NCBI GenBank assembly: GCA_963747775.1
Contig: CAVVGT010000004.1
Location: 124,001-188,000, forward strand
DNA: 64,000 nt
Direction: 5' to 3'
DNA from: JAGVSZ01 sp963747775
GTDB lineage: Bacteria; Pseudomonadota; Gammaproteobacteria; Burkholderiales; SG8-39
Shown here: in pieces, positions 9,416 through 18,692 of the stretch
Layout: each line of letters opens with the position of its first letter
Numbering within the stretch: position 1 is the first letter of the stretch
Translations under genes and position numbers: made by a program
Notes under the pieces: model-generated
The model's input: the letters and a program-made list of their open reading frames with translations, nothing else
Told to the model about the DNA's origin: nothing
Database searches by the model: none

Positions 9416-10352
9416 CGACCCGCGCGTAGACCAGCCGCGCCGCGCACAGATCCTCGAGTGCGGCGCCCACCGACTTGAAGACGGTGATCTCTCCACTCGT
9501 CTGTCGTCCCGCGTGCCGCCCGGTGCAGAGTTCCGACAGTTCCGCCCGCACGTGCTCGCGGCCGATCGCACCGCCCTCGATCGCGTGCACGAGGTCGCCC
9601 GCCTCCCTGAAGGCGCCGGCGCGCGTGTCGACGAACACGCTGGCCTTCGCGATCAGCGCGTCATCGCTCTCGCGCATTTCCGGCGTGAATGCGCCGACGA
9701 GGTCGACGTGGGTGCCGCGTGTCACCCGCGCGCCGCGCACGACCGGCTCGCGCGCGGTGGTCGCGCAGCACACGATGTCGGCCTCCGCGAGCCCCGCATC
9801 GAGATCCGCACACCATTCGGCCGGCATCCCCTGGCTTCGGAGCTCCCGAACCGCCGCCGCCGCCCGCGCGGGAACCCGCCCCCAGACCAGCACTCGCTCG
9901 ATGTGGCGGACCGCGCAATGGGCGGCCGCCATGTGCGGCGCGAGGCGCCCCGGTCCGACGACGAGCAGCGTGCGCGCATCCGCACGCGAGAGGTAAAGGG
10001 ACGCGAGCGCCGAGGCCGCCGCGGTCCGGCGCAGCGTGAGCGCCTCGCCGTCGATCAGCGCCAGCGGGTGGCCGGTGGCAACGTCCATGAGCAGGTACAG
10101 CGCGGAGACGCTTGCGAGCCCGCCCGCCGGGTTGCCGGGATACACGGTCACGATCTTCACGCCGAGGCTCGACGCATCCCACGCGGGCATGAGCAGGAGC
10201 CGATCGCCCTGCGCCGTCACGGGATAGCTCGCGCGCAGCGGGGCGTTTCCGCCCGCGCAGAACGCAGCGCGCAGCGCGTCGATCAGCGGGTGCCAGTCGA
10301 GGGCGGCGTGGACCGCCCGTGCGTCGATGAAGGGCAGCCCCCCGGGCGCCAC
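9399..10352 (-). CDS. Ornithine cyclodeaminase/mu-crystallin family protein
   Basis: NAD(P)-binding protein of the ornithine cyclodeaminase/mu-crystallin family, 317 aa. The N-terminal substrate region has the family block KIVTVYPGNPAGGLASVSALYLLMD (about 66-90) and LTLRRTAAASALASLYL; the Rossmann region has LLVVGPGRLAPHMA (about 129-142) and later IVCCATTAREPVV and HVDLVGAFTPEMRE. Members include ornithine cyclodeaminase, alanine dehydrogenase and ketimine or pyrroline reductases, so the reaction is uncertain. The GTG at 10352 is the likely start, 4 bp after the stop of the upstream hydrolase; the two, with the methyltransferase before them, appear to be one operon. The 3' end overlaps the convergent deacetylase gene by 17 bp. 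Confidence 0.85.
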   Translation of the reverse strand: MAPGGLPFIDARAVHAALDWHPLIDALRAAFCAGGNAPLRASYPVTAQGDRLLLMPAWDASSLGVKIVTVYPGNPAGGLASVSALYLLMDVATGHPLALIDGEALTLRRTAAASALASLYLSRADARTLLVVGPGRLAPHMAAAHCAVRHIERVLVWGRVPARAAAAVRELRSQGMPAEWCADLDAGLAEADIVCCATTAREPVVRGARVTRGTHVDLVGAFTPEMRESDDALIAKASVFVDTRAGAFREAGDLVHAIEGGAIGREHVRAELSELCTGRHAGRQTSGEITVFKSVGAALEDLCAARLVYARVVSSRE

Positions 10353-10356
10353 GCCT

Positions 10357-11247
10357 TCAGCCCGAGCGTCCCGGCGAGGCGGTCCGCGTCGCGGCGGGGC
10401 GGCTCGCGAGGTCCACGAGCTCGCGCACCGCGGAGAGATAGTTCTCGTAGCCGACGCCGGTCGAATTGCCGTGATTGCCGTTCTCGATCAGGAGCAGCCG
10501 CTTCGGCTCGCGCGCCGCGGCATACAGCTTCTCGGTCATCGCCGGCGGCACGAAGCGGTCCGACGTGCCGTGCACGAAGAGAATCGGCGCTCTCACCGAC
10601 GGCACTTTGGCGAGCGAGTCGAACCGCTGGGTCAGCAGGGCGTCGACCGAGAAGCTGGTGTAACCGAGCGCGTCGACCATGTCGCGGATCGACGTGAAGC
10701 TCGACTCCACGATCACTCCGCCTATGTCGTCGTTGCGCGCGGCGAGCTCGATCGCGACCGCCCCGCCGAGCGAATGCCCGTAGACGAACCGGCGCGCGGG
10801 ATCGGGCTCCAGGCGACGCAGCTCGTCCCAGGCCGCCTGCGCGTCGGCGTACGCGTGCGCCTCGGACGGCAGGTCCCCGTCGCTGCGGCCGAACCCGCGA
10901 TAGTCGATGGCCAGCACCGCGAAGCCCATCCGGTGCAACCGCCCGATCCGCTGGAGGTTGTTCGACAGGCTCCAGCGCGCGCCGTGGAGGTAGAGCATCG
11001 TCGGGGCACGCGCATCGGCAGCGGGAATCCACCAGCCGTGCACGCGCTCGCCCTCGGGCGCGGCGCCCGCCACGGTCAGCCACAGCTCGTCGTAGCGCAG
11101 CCCGACGTCCGCGGGCGTCGCCTGCGCGTCGCGCTGCGGACGGAAGATCCACTCGCGCTGCTTGACGTCGAGATACGCGCACCCGCCGGCCGTCAGCGTG
11201 ATGGCCGCGAGCACGATGGCCACGCCGCGCGTGAAGCGACCGCTCAT
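10357..11247 (-). CDS. Alpha/beta hydrolase lipoprotein
   Basis: Serine hydrolase of the alpha/beta fold, 296 aa, with an N-terminal lipoprotein signal: hydrophobic stretch 8-20 and lipobox TAGGC (Cys about 23). Nucleophile elbow GHSLGG (Ser about 139), an oxyanion region LYLHGARWSLSNN, and the acid/base pair likely in FVHGTSDRFVPP and ENGNHGNS. It resembles BEM46/YfhR-type hydrolases. It would be membrane-anchored facing the periplasm. It sits 31 bp after the methyltransferase gene and 4 bp before the cyclodeaminase-like gene. The substrate is unknown. Confidence 0.83.
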   Translation of the reverse strand: MSGRFTRGVAIVLAAITLTAGGCAYLDVKQREWIFRPQRDAQATPADVGLRYDELWLTVAGAAPEGERVHGWWIPAADARAPTMLYLHGARWSLSNNLQRIGRLHRMGFAVLAIDYRGFGRSDGDLPSEAHAYADAQAAWDELRRLEPDPARRFVYGHSLGGAVAIELAARNDDIGGVIVESSFTSIRDMVDALGYTSFSVDALLTQRFDSLAKVPSVRAPILFVHGTSDRFVPPAMTEKLYAAAREPKRLLLIENGNHGNSTGVGYENYLSAVRELVDLASRPAATRTASPGRSG

Positions 11248-11278
11248 GGTGCGCGCCCGCCCGCGAGTCCCGCGGCCT

Positions 11279-12124
11279 CTAGCGCTTCGTCGCGGTCCAC
11301 TTCGATTCGGGGCCGGTCTCGAGCTTCATCGTGCCTTCCATCGTGTTGCCGCTCACCTTGCCGGTGAAGTCGCGGCGCATCCCGCCTTGATCGACGAACG
11401 CGAAGCTGATCTTGTCCCCGGTGAGCTTGGCGTCGCGCAGACCGGCATTGACGGTGCCGAGTTTCACGGTGCCCTCGAGCATCTGGTACTTCTGTTCCAG
11501 CGTCACGTCGAGCCCGTCCGAACCCGACTGGAATCGCCAGGTGCCCGCCACTTTGGCGGGAATGAGCCAGAAGTAGGCGCGCCGGCCGTCGATGTTGGTG
11601 ACCTCGTCGGGCTGCCAGTCGTCCATGTTGAACTGGTGCGAGACGATCCGCGTGCCCGGCTTCATGTCGAGCAGTTTCGGGCGCAGCTTCAGGTTGAGGC
11701 CCGGCAGAAGGTACATCGTGATGACCGTGGCCTGGCTGAAGTCGCTTTCGAAGATGTCGGCCTTGATGAAGCGCGCCTTGCCCGCGACGCCCTCCTTGGA
11801 CGCGTTGCGGTTCGAGACCTCCACCATGTCGGGGTTGTACTCGATGCCCATCGAGCGGGCGTTGAACTTCTTGGCCGCCGCGATCGCGATGCGGCCGTCG
11901 CCCGACCCGAGGTCGATCACGAAGTCGTTCGGCGTGGTCTGCGCCATGCGCAGCATGCGCTCGACGAGCTCCTCGGGGGTGGGCACCCAGATCACGTCCT
12001 TGCCGGCCTGACCGACCTGCGGGGTGAATTCTTCCTTCTTCGGCGCCTGGGCGGCGGTGGTCGCCGCAAAGGCGGCGAGCGCCAGGACGACGACGGTCCG
12101 GCGGGCAAACGTGGTGGACTTCAA
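11279..12124 (-). CDS. Exported SAM-dependent methyltransferase-like protein
   Basis: 281 aa with a signal peptide (about 1-25, VVVLALAAFAATTAAQA) followed by a class I methyltransferase domain: motif I VIDLGSGDGRIAIAAAK (about 69-85), acidic strand GIEYNPDMVE, and a post-motif helix region. The C-terminal part (about 185-281) is a beta-rich extension ending in KVSGNTMEGTMKLETG. The start is a TTG at 12122-12124, supported by GGGAGAAGG just upstream and by the signal peptide. A candidate -10 (TAAACT) lies about 45 bp upstream. A SAM-binding fold on an exported protein is unexpected, because SAM is not known to be plentiful in the periplasm; it may be inactive or act before export. First gene of a three-gene operon. 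Confidence 0.8.
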   Translation of the reverse strand: MKSTTFARRTVVVLALAAFAATTAAQAPKKEEFTPQVGQAGKDVIWVPTPEELVERMLRMAQTTPNDFVIDLGSGDGRIAIAAAKKFNARSMGIEYNPDMVEVSNRNASKEGVAGKARFIKADIFESDFSQATVITMYLLPGLNLKLRPKLLDMKPGTRIVSHQFNMDDWQPDEVTNIDGRRAYFWLIPAKVAGTWRFQSGSDGLDVTLEQKYQMLEGTVKLGTVNAGLRDAKLTGDKISFAFVDQGGMRRDFTGKVSGNTMEGTMKLETGPESKWTATKR

Positions 12125-12327
12125 GACCTTCTCCCTTGGGTGATAAGCCGGCCTGGCCGGCGAAGGGCGCAGAGTTTAGCATCGACCTCCGCGAATCCCG
12201 ATCGTTCCCGGAGTCGGGGCCCCAGGGGACAACGCCGCTGCCCCGCGCGGCGTTTACACGCGGCCCCGTCGGGCGCCAACGACGGCCGCTGCCCGTCGCG
12301 ACGCTTCCCCCTTTCGCTCCGGCCGGG

Positions 12328-13814
12328 TCAAAACGGATACGGCGTCGCGCGATCCTGGATCGTCACCCACTGCCACTGGGTGAACTCCTCCCAGTTGGCG
12401 AGGCCGCCGTGGCGCCCGCCGTTGCCGGAGGCGCCGCTGCCGCCGAACGGGACCCAGGGCTCGTCGGCGACCGTCTGGTCGTTGATGTGGATGATCCCCG
12501 TCTTCAGGCGCGCGGTGAAGTCCATCGCGCGCTCCAGCGACTGGGTGATCACGCCGGCCGACAGCCCGTACTCGGTGGCGTTGTTGAGCGCGATCGCTTC
12601 CTCGTCGGTGTCGAACGGGACGACCGCGATCACCGGGCCGAACACCTCCTCGTCGAGCACGCGCATGCCGGGCTTCACGTCCTCGAGCACGGTGGGCTGG
12701 TAGAAGAGCCGGTCGTAGGTGCCGCCGGCGCGCAGCACCGCGCCCTTGGCGACTGCGTCCTTCACGATGCCGTCGACGCGCTCGAGCTGCCGCTCGTTGA
12801 TGAGCGGCCCGAGCGCACACGGCTCCGCGTTCGGGTCGCCCACCGGCAGGTTCTTCGCCTTCGCCACCAGCCGCTCGGTGAGGTCGCGCGCGATCTTGCG
12901 GTGCGCGAGCACGGTGCCGGTGGCCATGCAGATCTGGCCCTGGTGCAGGTAGGCGCCCCAGGCGACGCTCGAGGCGGCGACGTCGAGGTCGGCGTCGTCC
13001 AGCACGATGGTGGAGTTCTTGCCGCCGAGCTCGAGCGTGACGTTCTTCAGGTGCCGGCTCGGCGAGCTCGCCGACGCGCCGGCCGGCGGCGGTCGAGCCG
13101 GTGAACGAGATCATCGCGCACGTCCGGATCGCTGATCAGCGCCTCGCCGGCCGCGGCGTCGCCCGGCAGCACGTGCAGCAGCCCGGCGGGCAGCCCCGCC
13201 GCCTCGAACAGGCGCGCGAGGATGAAGCCGCCGGTGACCGGCGTCTGCGGATCGGGCTTGAGCACCACGGCGTTGCCGAGCGCGAGCGCCGGCGCCACCG
13301 CGCGCGCTGGAGAGGATCAGCGGCGCGTTGAACGGCGAGATCACGCCGACCACGCCGTGCGGCACGCGCCGCGCGAAGCTCATGCGCTTCGGGCCCGAGG
13401 GCAGCATCATGCCGGGCGGCTGCGTGGCGATCGCCGCGGCCTCGAGCAGGATGCCGGTCGACGATGTGCAGCTCGAAGTCCGCCTTGGGCGGGATCGAGC
13501 CGGTCTCGCGCACGATCCAGGGGCGCAGCGCGTCGGCGTGCGCTTCCAGGAGCTGCGCGGCGCGGCGCAGCACCGCGGCGCGCTGGTCGGCGGGCGTGGC
13601 GGCCCACTCGACCTGCGCCGGCCGCGGCGGACTTGCACGCCTCGCGCACGTCCTCGGCGTCGGCGAAGCCGACTTCGGTGAGCACCTTGCCGGTGGCCGG
13701 CTCGATCACGTCGCGCGTGCCGCCCTTGGCCATCTGCCAGCGGCCGGTGAAGATCTTGCCCTTCCACGCGTTCTCGGCGGCGATGGTCACTGCGGTGGTC
13801 TGCTGTTCGGCCAT
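12328..13814 (-). CDS. Aldehyde dehydrogenase (benzaldehyde dehydrogenase-like), frameshifted
   Basis: NAD(P)-dependent aldehyde dehydrogenase, about 490 aa when pieced together. Catalytic Cys is in YLHQGQICMATG (about 12900-12960), the general-base Glu in TLELGGKNS (about 13015-13045), and the cofactor region in ISFTGSTAAGRRVG. The YLHQGQICM context is typical of benzaldehyde/vanillin dehydrogenase-like members. The start ATG at 13814 follows GGGAGGA with 6-nt spacing. The frame breaks several times between 13000 and 13640; the last 225 codons are clean. It is the last gene of the liv operon, suggesting that the imported compound or its aldehyde is the substrate. No stop of livF is seen before its start. 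Confidence 0.8.
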
Positions 13815-14563
13815 GAACAGTCCTCCCTTCCAGTGATGCGTGCCCGGGTTGCGTTCGGCGCCGAGGTAGGCCTCGCGCAGGTGCTCCGATCGCAGCAGCT
13901 TGCCGCGCCGGCCCTTCATCACCACGCGCGCCGCGTTCGATCACGTAGGCGCCTCGGCGATCGCCAGCGCCTTGGCGACGTTCTGCTCGACGAGCAGCAC
14001 GGTCACGCCGTCCTCGCGGATGCCGCTGCACGATGCCGAGCAGCTCGTCGACCATCTTCGGCGCGAGGCCGAGCGAGGGCTCGTCGAGCATCAGCAGGCG
14101 CGGCTTGCCCATCAGCGCGCGCCCGACCGCGAGCATCTGCTGCTCGCCGCCGCGACATGGTGCCGGCGAGCTGCTCGCGGCGCTCCGCGAGCTGCGGGAA
14201 GAGACGCGAACACGCGCTCGCAGGCGCGCGCCGCGCTCGCCGCGGGCGCGAGGTAGGCGCCGAGCTCGAGGTTCTCGCGCACCGTCATCTGCGGGAACAG
14301 CTGCCGGCCCTCGGCGCACCTGCGCGAGGCCGCGCGACACGATCGCCGACGGGCTCCGCGGCAGCGGCTGCGCCGTCGAACAGCGACCTCGCCGCGCGCG
14401 GGATCAGCCCCGAGAGCGCCTTCAGCAGCGTGGTCTTGCCCGCGCCGTTCGGCCCGACGACGACGGTGAGTCTCGCCGCGGGCGCCTCGAGGTCGATCGG
14501 TCGAGCACCCGGATGCCGCCGTAGCCGGCGGACAGCCCTGCGGACGGACAGCGCGGCGCTCAT
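13815..14563 (-). CDS. livF: Branched-chain amino acid-type ABC transporter ATPase LivF, frameshifted
   Basis: LivF-type ATPase on the cytosolic face of the Liv importer. Visible: Walker A VGPNGAGKTTLLKALSGLIP (about 14410-14470), QLFPQMTVRENLELGAYLAP (about 14240-14300), LMLDEPSLGLAPKMVDELL Walker B (about 14045-14100), and the family end SEHLREAYLG (about 13860-13885). Start ATG at 14561-14563 overlaps the livG stop (ATGA). At least five frame breaks. The frame of the C-terminal segment runs on without a stop into the aldehyde dehydrogenase ATG, so the true 3' end cannot be placed; about 13850 would match the usual 235 aa. Confidence 0.78.
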
Positions 14564-15304
14564 GCCGGCTCGCCTCTCCGAGATAGGCCTCGACCACCGC
14601 CGGGATCCTTCGCCACCGGCGCGCGGGCGCCGTCGGCGATCTTCGCTGCCCTGGTGCAGCACCGCGACGCGCTCGACGTAGTTCATCAGCACGCGCACCG
14701 CGTGCTCGATCCAGATCACGGCGAGCCCGAGCTCGTCGCGCACGCGGCGGATGAGCTGCGCGGTGGCATCCACTTCGGCGTGCGTGAGCCCCGCCGCCAC
14801 CTCGTCGAGCAGCAGCACGCGCGGGCGCGCGCCGAGCGCCATGCCGATCTCGAGCAGGCGCTGCCGGGCCGGCGTCAGGCCGCCGGCGGGCAGCGCCGCC
14901 GCATCCGCCAGGCCGAGGAAGTCGAGGATCGCGCGCGGATCGTCGAAGGCGTCGTGCGCATGCTTGCGCGTGCGGCCGGCGAACTCCAGGCCGAAGCGCA
15001 CGTTGTCGCTCGGCGGTCATGTCGCGGAACACGCGCGGCGTCTGGAAGGTGCGCGCCACGCCGTGCTGCGCGAACTCGTGCGCCGGACGGCCGGTGAGGT
15101 CCTCGCCCGCCACCACGCAGCCGCCCGCGCGGTGGGCGCCAGCACGCCGGAGAGGGTGTGGAAGAAGGTCGTCTTGCCGGCGCCGTTCGGCCCGATCACG
15201 CCGACCAGCTCGCCGCTGTGCACGTCGAGGTCGACGCCGTCCACGGCGACCAGCCCGCCGAAGCGCACGGTGACGCCCTCGCGCGGCGAGAGCAGCTCAG
15301 CCAC
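14560..15304 (-). CDS. livG: Branched-chain amino acid-type ABC transporter ATPase LivG, frameshifted
   Basis: LivG-type ATPase, about 248 aa, the usual size. Visible: VRFGGLVAVDGVDLDVHSGE, Walker A GPNGAGKTTFFHTLSGVLAP (about 15150-15210), the LivG insert GVARTFQTPRVFRDMTA (about 15020-15070), signature region LTPARQRLLEIGMALGARP, Walker B VLLLDEVAAGLTHAE (about 14780-14820) and WIEHAVRVLM H-loop. Start is GTG at 15304, overlapping the livM stop by 8 bp; stop overlaps the livF ATG. Four or more frame breaks, of the same one-base kind as the rest of this operon. Confidence 0.8.
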
Positions 15305-16274
15305 GACGCATCCGCTTCTGGCCGGTGCCAGGCGCGCGCCGAGCCGGCGACCAGCGCCAGCGCAGAGGCCACAGCGACGCGAGGCCGCCGGGCAGGTAGA
15401 GCACCAGCAGGATCAGCAGCAGCCCGAGCATGATCAGGAACAGGTACGGGAACTGCAGCCGCAGGAACTCGGTGAGCAGGCTGAACACGACCGACGAGAG
15501 CGATCGGGCCGATGAGCGTGTGCGCGCCGCCCACCATCGCGATCAGCACGGTCTGGAAGCCGATGAACGGGTTGAACACCGAGGGCGGGTCGATGTAGGT
15601 CCAGCGCACCGCCATCGCCGCGCCGAGCGCGCCGGCGAAGAACGCCGACAGCGCGAAGCCGAGCGATCTTGGCGCGCCGCGCGTTCACGCCGAGCGTCTG
15701 CGCGCGCTCCTCGTCGGCGCCGATGCCGCGCAGCGCGAGGCCGAAGCGGCTCGCGCGCACCGCGGCGCGCACGGCGACCGCCGCGCACCGCGAGCAGCAG
15801 CACCGTGAGATAGACGCGCCGGACTCCGGCGGCTCGTCGATGACGCGGCCGACCGTGTCCTGCGTAGGCTCTTCTCGTAGTAGGTGATCGGCGTGGCGCA
15901 CCAGCTCGCCCAGGCCGAAGGTGATCACCGCGAAGTACGCGCCGCGCAGGTGCAGCACCGCGGCGCCGACCAGCGCCGCGAACGCCGCCGCGACGCAGGC
16001 CGCCGAGCAGCACGACGACCGCCGTAGGGCAGCGTGCCCGAACCCCCAGGCCGTGACGTAGGCGCCGATCCCGAAGAACGCCGCGGTGGCGAGCGACAGG
16101 TAGTTGGTCGCGCCGCAGAACATCGCCCAGCTCACCGCGAGGCCCGCGTACATCAGGCAGGTGAGCGTCAGCGACAGCCGAAATCCGACAGCAGCCAGGG
16201 CATCGTCGCGAGAGCGCGAGCGCCGCCGCAGGGCGATGAGCGAGCGAGTCGGCATCGAGCGCATCGCGGCTCAT
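15297..16274 (-). CDS. livM: Branched-chain amino acid-type ABC transporter permease LivM, frameshifted
   Basis: Inner-membrane permease of the LivM family, about 325 aa. Hydrophobic segments can be read in pieces: LMYAGLAVSWAMFCGATNYL, TAAFFGIGAYVTAWGFG, the family block RGAYFAVITFGLGELVR (about 15900-15950), RFGLALRGIGADEERAQTLG (about 15690-15750, the cytoplasmic EAA-like loop contacting the ATPases) and the last helices FLIMLGLLLILLVLYLPGGL (about 15380-15440). Start ATG at 16274 overlaps the livH stop (ATGA). At least six frame breaks. Works with LivH as the transport channel. Confidence 0.78.
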
Positions 16275-17147
16275 CGGGCGAACAGCCCCTTCGGGCGCGC
16301 GAGCAGCACCGCGATGAACACCGCCGTAGGACAGCAGCATCTTCAGCGACGGGCTGGTGAAGTGCATGCCGAAGGTCTCCACCAGGCCGAGCAGGAGCCC
16401 GCCGAGCAGGCAGCCGGCGGCGCTGCCCAGGCCGCCCAGCGTGATCACGATCAGCGCGGTCACCGTGTAGGGCTCGCCCATCGCCGGGCGAGATCTCGTA
16501 CACCATCGACAGCAGCGCGCCGGCGACGCCGGCCAGCGCGATGCCCGGCGCCGAACACCACCGGGTGCAGCACGCGCGTGTCGATGCCGACGAGCTGCGC
16601 GCCGGTGGGCGACTGCATCATGGCGCGCACCGCCTTGCCGATCAGCGTCCAGCGCAGCACCGCCGAGCAGCAGCGAGGCTCGCGCCCACCGCGAAGGCGA
16701 ACACCACCAGCCGGTTGGCCATCAGCCGCGCGCCGCCGATCTCGACCGGCTCGGTCGAGGAACGAGTAGCCGCGCAGGTCCGCGCCCCAGACGAGGTAGG
16801 CGACGTTCTGCACCAGGAACATGAGGCCGAAGCCGACCAGCAGGCTGCGCGCCTCGATCACCTCGACCGACGGCGCGGTGCGCGCGATGCGCTGGAAGCA
16901 CAGCCGGTAGACGACCGAGCCCGAGCACGAACAGCACGAGCGCCACCACCGGCAGGAACACGAGCGGGTTCACCTGCAGCACCGTGTGCGCGAGCCAGGT
17001 GAGGTAGGCGCCGAGCATCAGGAACTCGCCGTGCGAGATGTTCATGATGCGCATCAGCCCGTACTGCAGGTTCAGGCCGAGCGCGACCACGGCGTAGATG
17101 CCGCCGGTGATCAGGCCGGTCGCGGCGAGTTCGAACCAGAAAGCCAT
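16271..17147 (-). CDS. livH: Branched-chain amino acid-type ABC transporter permease LivH, frameshifted
   Basis: Inner-membrane permease of the LivH family, about 290 aa. The N-terminal half is clean: LITGGIYAVVALGLNLQYGLMR with the family block NISHGEFLMLGAY (about residues 12-50), then hydrophobic VNPLVFLPVVALVLFVLGLG. The C-terminal half reads in other frames (TALIVITLGGLGSAAGCLLGG; LLGLVETFGM; FIAVLLARPKGLF at the end). Start ATG at 17147, 70 bp after livK across a strong hairpin. Stop overlaps livM. Several frame breaks between 16320 and 16920. Confidence 0.8.
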
Positions 17148-17169
17148 GGCGGTCGGTGCAGATGAAACG

Positions 17170-17198
17170 ACGGCCCCGCGGTCGTCCCGCGGGGCCGT
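17170..17198 (-). terminator. Strong intercistronic hairpin between livK and livH
   Basis: A perfect 12-bp inverted repeat (ACGGCCCCGCGG / CCGCGGGGCCGT) with a 5-nt loop, in the 69-bp gap between livK stop and livH start. There is no T-run after it. Such structures commonly stabilise or attenuate so that the binding protein is made in excess over the membrane subunits; that role here is inferred. Confidence 0.6.
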
Positions 17199-17216
17199 CC
17201 GGTCGCGCACGGCAGG

Positions 17217-18412
17217 CTACTTCCAGGCCGGCTTCGGAGTACAGCGCGGCGCCGGTGGCGTTCTGCGGCGGCCACACCACTTCGAACTCGCCGCTCTGCC
17301 ACTGGCTGACCACGCCCGGGCGTGGAGATGTTCTCGCCGTTCTTGAAGCGGATCTTGCCGATGATGGTGTCGAACTCGCCGCTGGCGATGTAGTCGCGCA
17401 GCGCCTTGCGGTCGAGGCCCGACCTTCGCCACCGCCTGCTCGAGGATCTGCAGCCCGGCCCAGGCATGCGCGCTCGCCCAGCGGTCGGGCTCCTTCTTCC
17501 AGCGCGCCACGTGCGCGTCGAAGTAGGCCTTGGCGGCCGGGCTCGTCTTCGGGTTCCAGGTGCCCAGCCCCATCACGCCCTCGGCCGTCGGCCCGATCTT
17601 GTCGCGGTAGACCGGGAACGCGGTGCCGACCGCGGCGTAGAACAGCTTCGGGTTGAAGCCGATCGCCTTCGACTGCCCGGTGACGAGGAAGGTGTCCGGC
17701 GGGTAGCTGACAGGCGATGAAGGCGTCCGGGTTCTTCGCCTTGATGTCGTTCAGCACCGGCTGCAGGTCCTTCACGCCGAGCGGATAGCTCTTCTTCTCG
17801 ACGATCTGGATGCCCTTCTCCTTCAGCGACGGTCTCCAGCGCCGCCGATCTGCTCCAGGCCGAACAGCTCGTCGACGTGGATCGACCGCCGCGGTCTTCA
17901 CGCCGCGCGCCTACAGGAACTCGGCGAGCGCGTCCATCATCAGGTCGGGCTGCTGCAGCAGCGCGAAGAAGTACGGGTTCTTCATGCCCAGCAGCTTGCG
18001 GCCGGTCGCGGTGGGCGCGAGCATCGGGTAGCCGTGCTTCTGCGCGAGCGGCATCACGGCGAAGTTCGCGCCGGTGCCCCACGGCGGCAGGATCAGGTCG
18101 ACCTTGTCGCTGCGCCATGAGCTTCTCGTAGGTGCGCACCATGGTCTCGACTGTCGCTGCGGTCGTCGAAGCCGATCAGCTCGATCTTGCGCTTCTTGCC
18201 CTTGACGTTGAGGCCGCCGGCGGCGTTCACCTGCTCGGCCCACATGATGTAGTTCGGCTCCTGCGAGACCTGCGCGCCCGCGGCGCCAGGGCCCGGTGCG
18301 GGCGATGGCGTAGCCGATGCTGCACCGGCGCGTCCTGCGCGAAAACGGGGGCCAGGGCAGCCGCGGCAACGGCGGCCGCGGCGATACGTGTCAACAGCGT
18401 CGTGAGCTTCAC
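17217..18412 (-). CDS. livK: Branched-chain amino acid/amide-type ABC transporter binding protein LivK, frameshifted
   Basis: Periplasmic binding protein (Leu/Ile/Val-binding type), about 395 aa. Signal peptide LLTRIAAAAVAAAALAPVFA follows a GTG start at 18412, which has AGAGGAG upstream. Family segments: EPNYIMWAEQVNAAGGLNVK, KIELIGFDDRSD, YEKLM, LILPPWGTGANFAVMPLAQK, HGYPMLAPTATG and, at the C-terminus, DRWASAHAWAGLQILEQAVAK and GVVSQWQSGEFEVVWPP. At least six frame breaks. First gene of the liv operon, so the operon promoter should lie in the 280-bp gap to the divergent GGDEF/EAL gene. The aldehyde dehydrogenase at the operon end hints at an aromatic or amide substrate and not necessarily an amino acid. 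Confidence 0.82.
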
Positions 18413-18680
18413 GGGGGTCTCCTCTCTCGTCGTCGTCGCTCGCCGCGGCGAGCCGGGTCGGGGCGGGCCGGCTGTTTTCGCCTTCTCCGCACCGCTCCTC
18501 CACCCGTCGCGCACGCGACGGACCGCCTTTGTCGCAGAAAACGCAATCGGTTGCAAGGCGCGCCCCCGAAAGCCTCCGCGGGAGCCCGGCGCCGCCCTCC
18601 GGCCCGGATGATCGCCGCGCGACCGGGAGATTTCCACAGAGCGCCGCGACGGGCATGGCGGGCCGCGCGCGCCGCGTTCC

Positions 18681-18686
18681 TATAAT
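18681..18686 (+). promoter_or_regulatory. -10 element of a leaderless-type promoter for the GGDEF/EAL gene
   Basis: A perfect TATAAT ends 6 nt before the ATG at 18693 (CGCCGG between), leaving no room for a Shine-Dalgarno; transcription should begin at the start codon. The -35 region is GC-rich and not recognisable. Confidence 0.5.
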
Positions 18687-18692
18687 CGCCGG

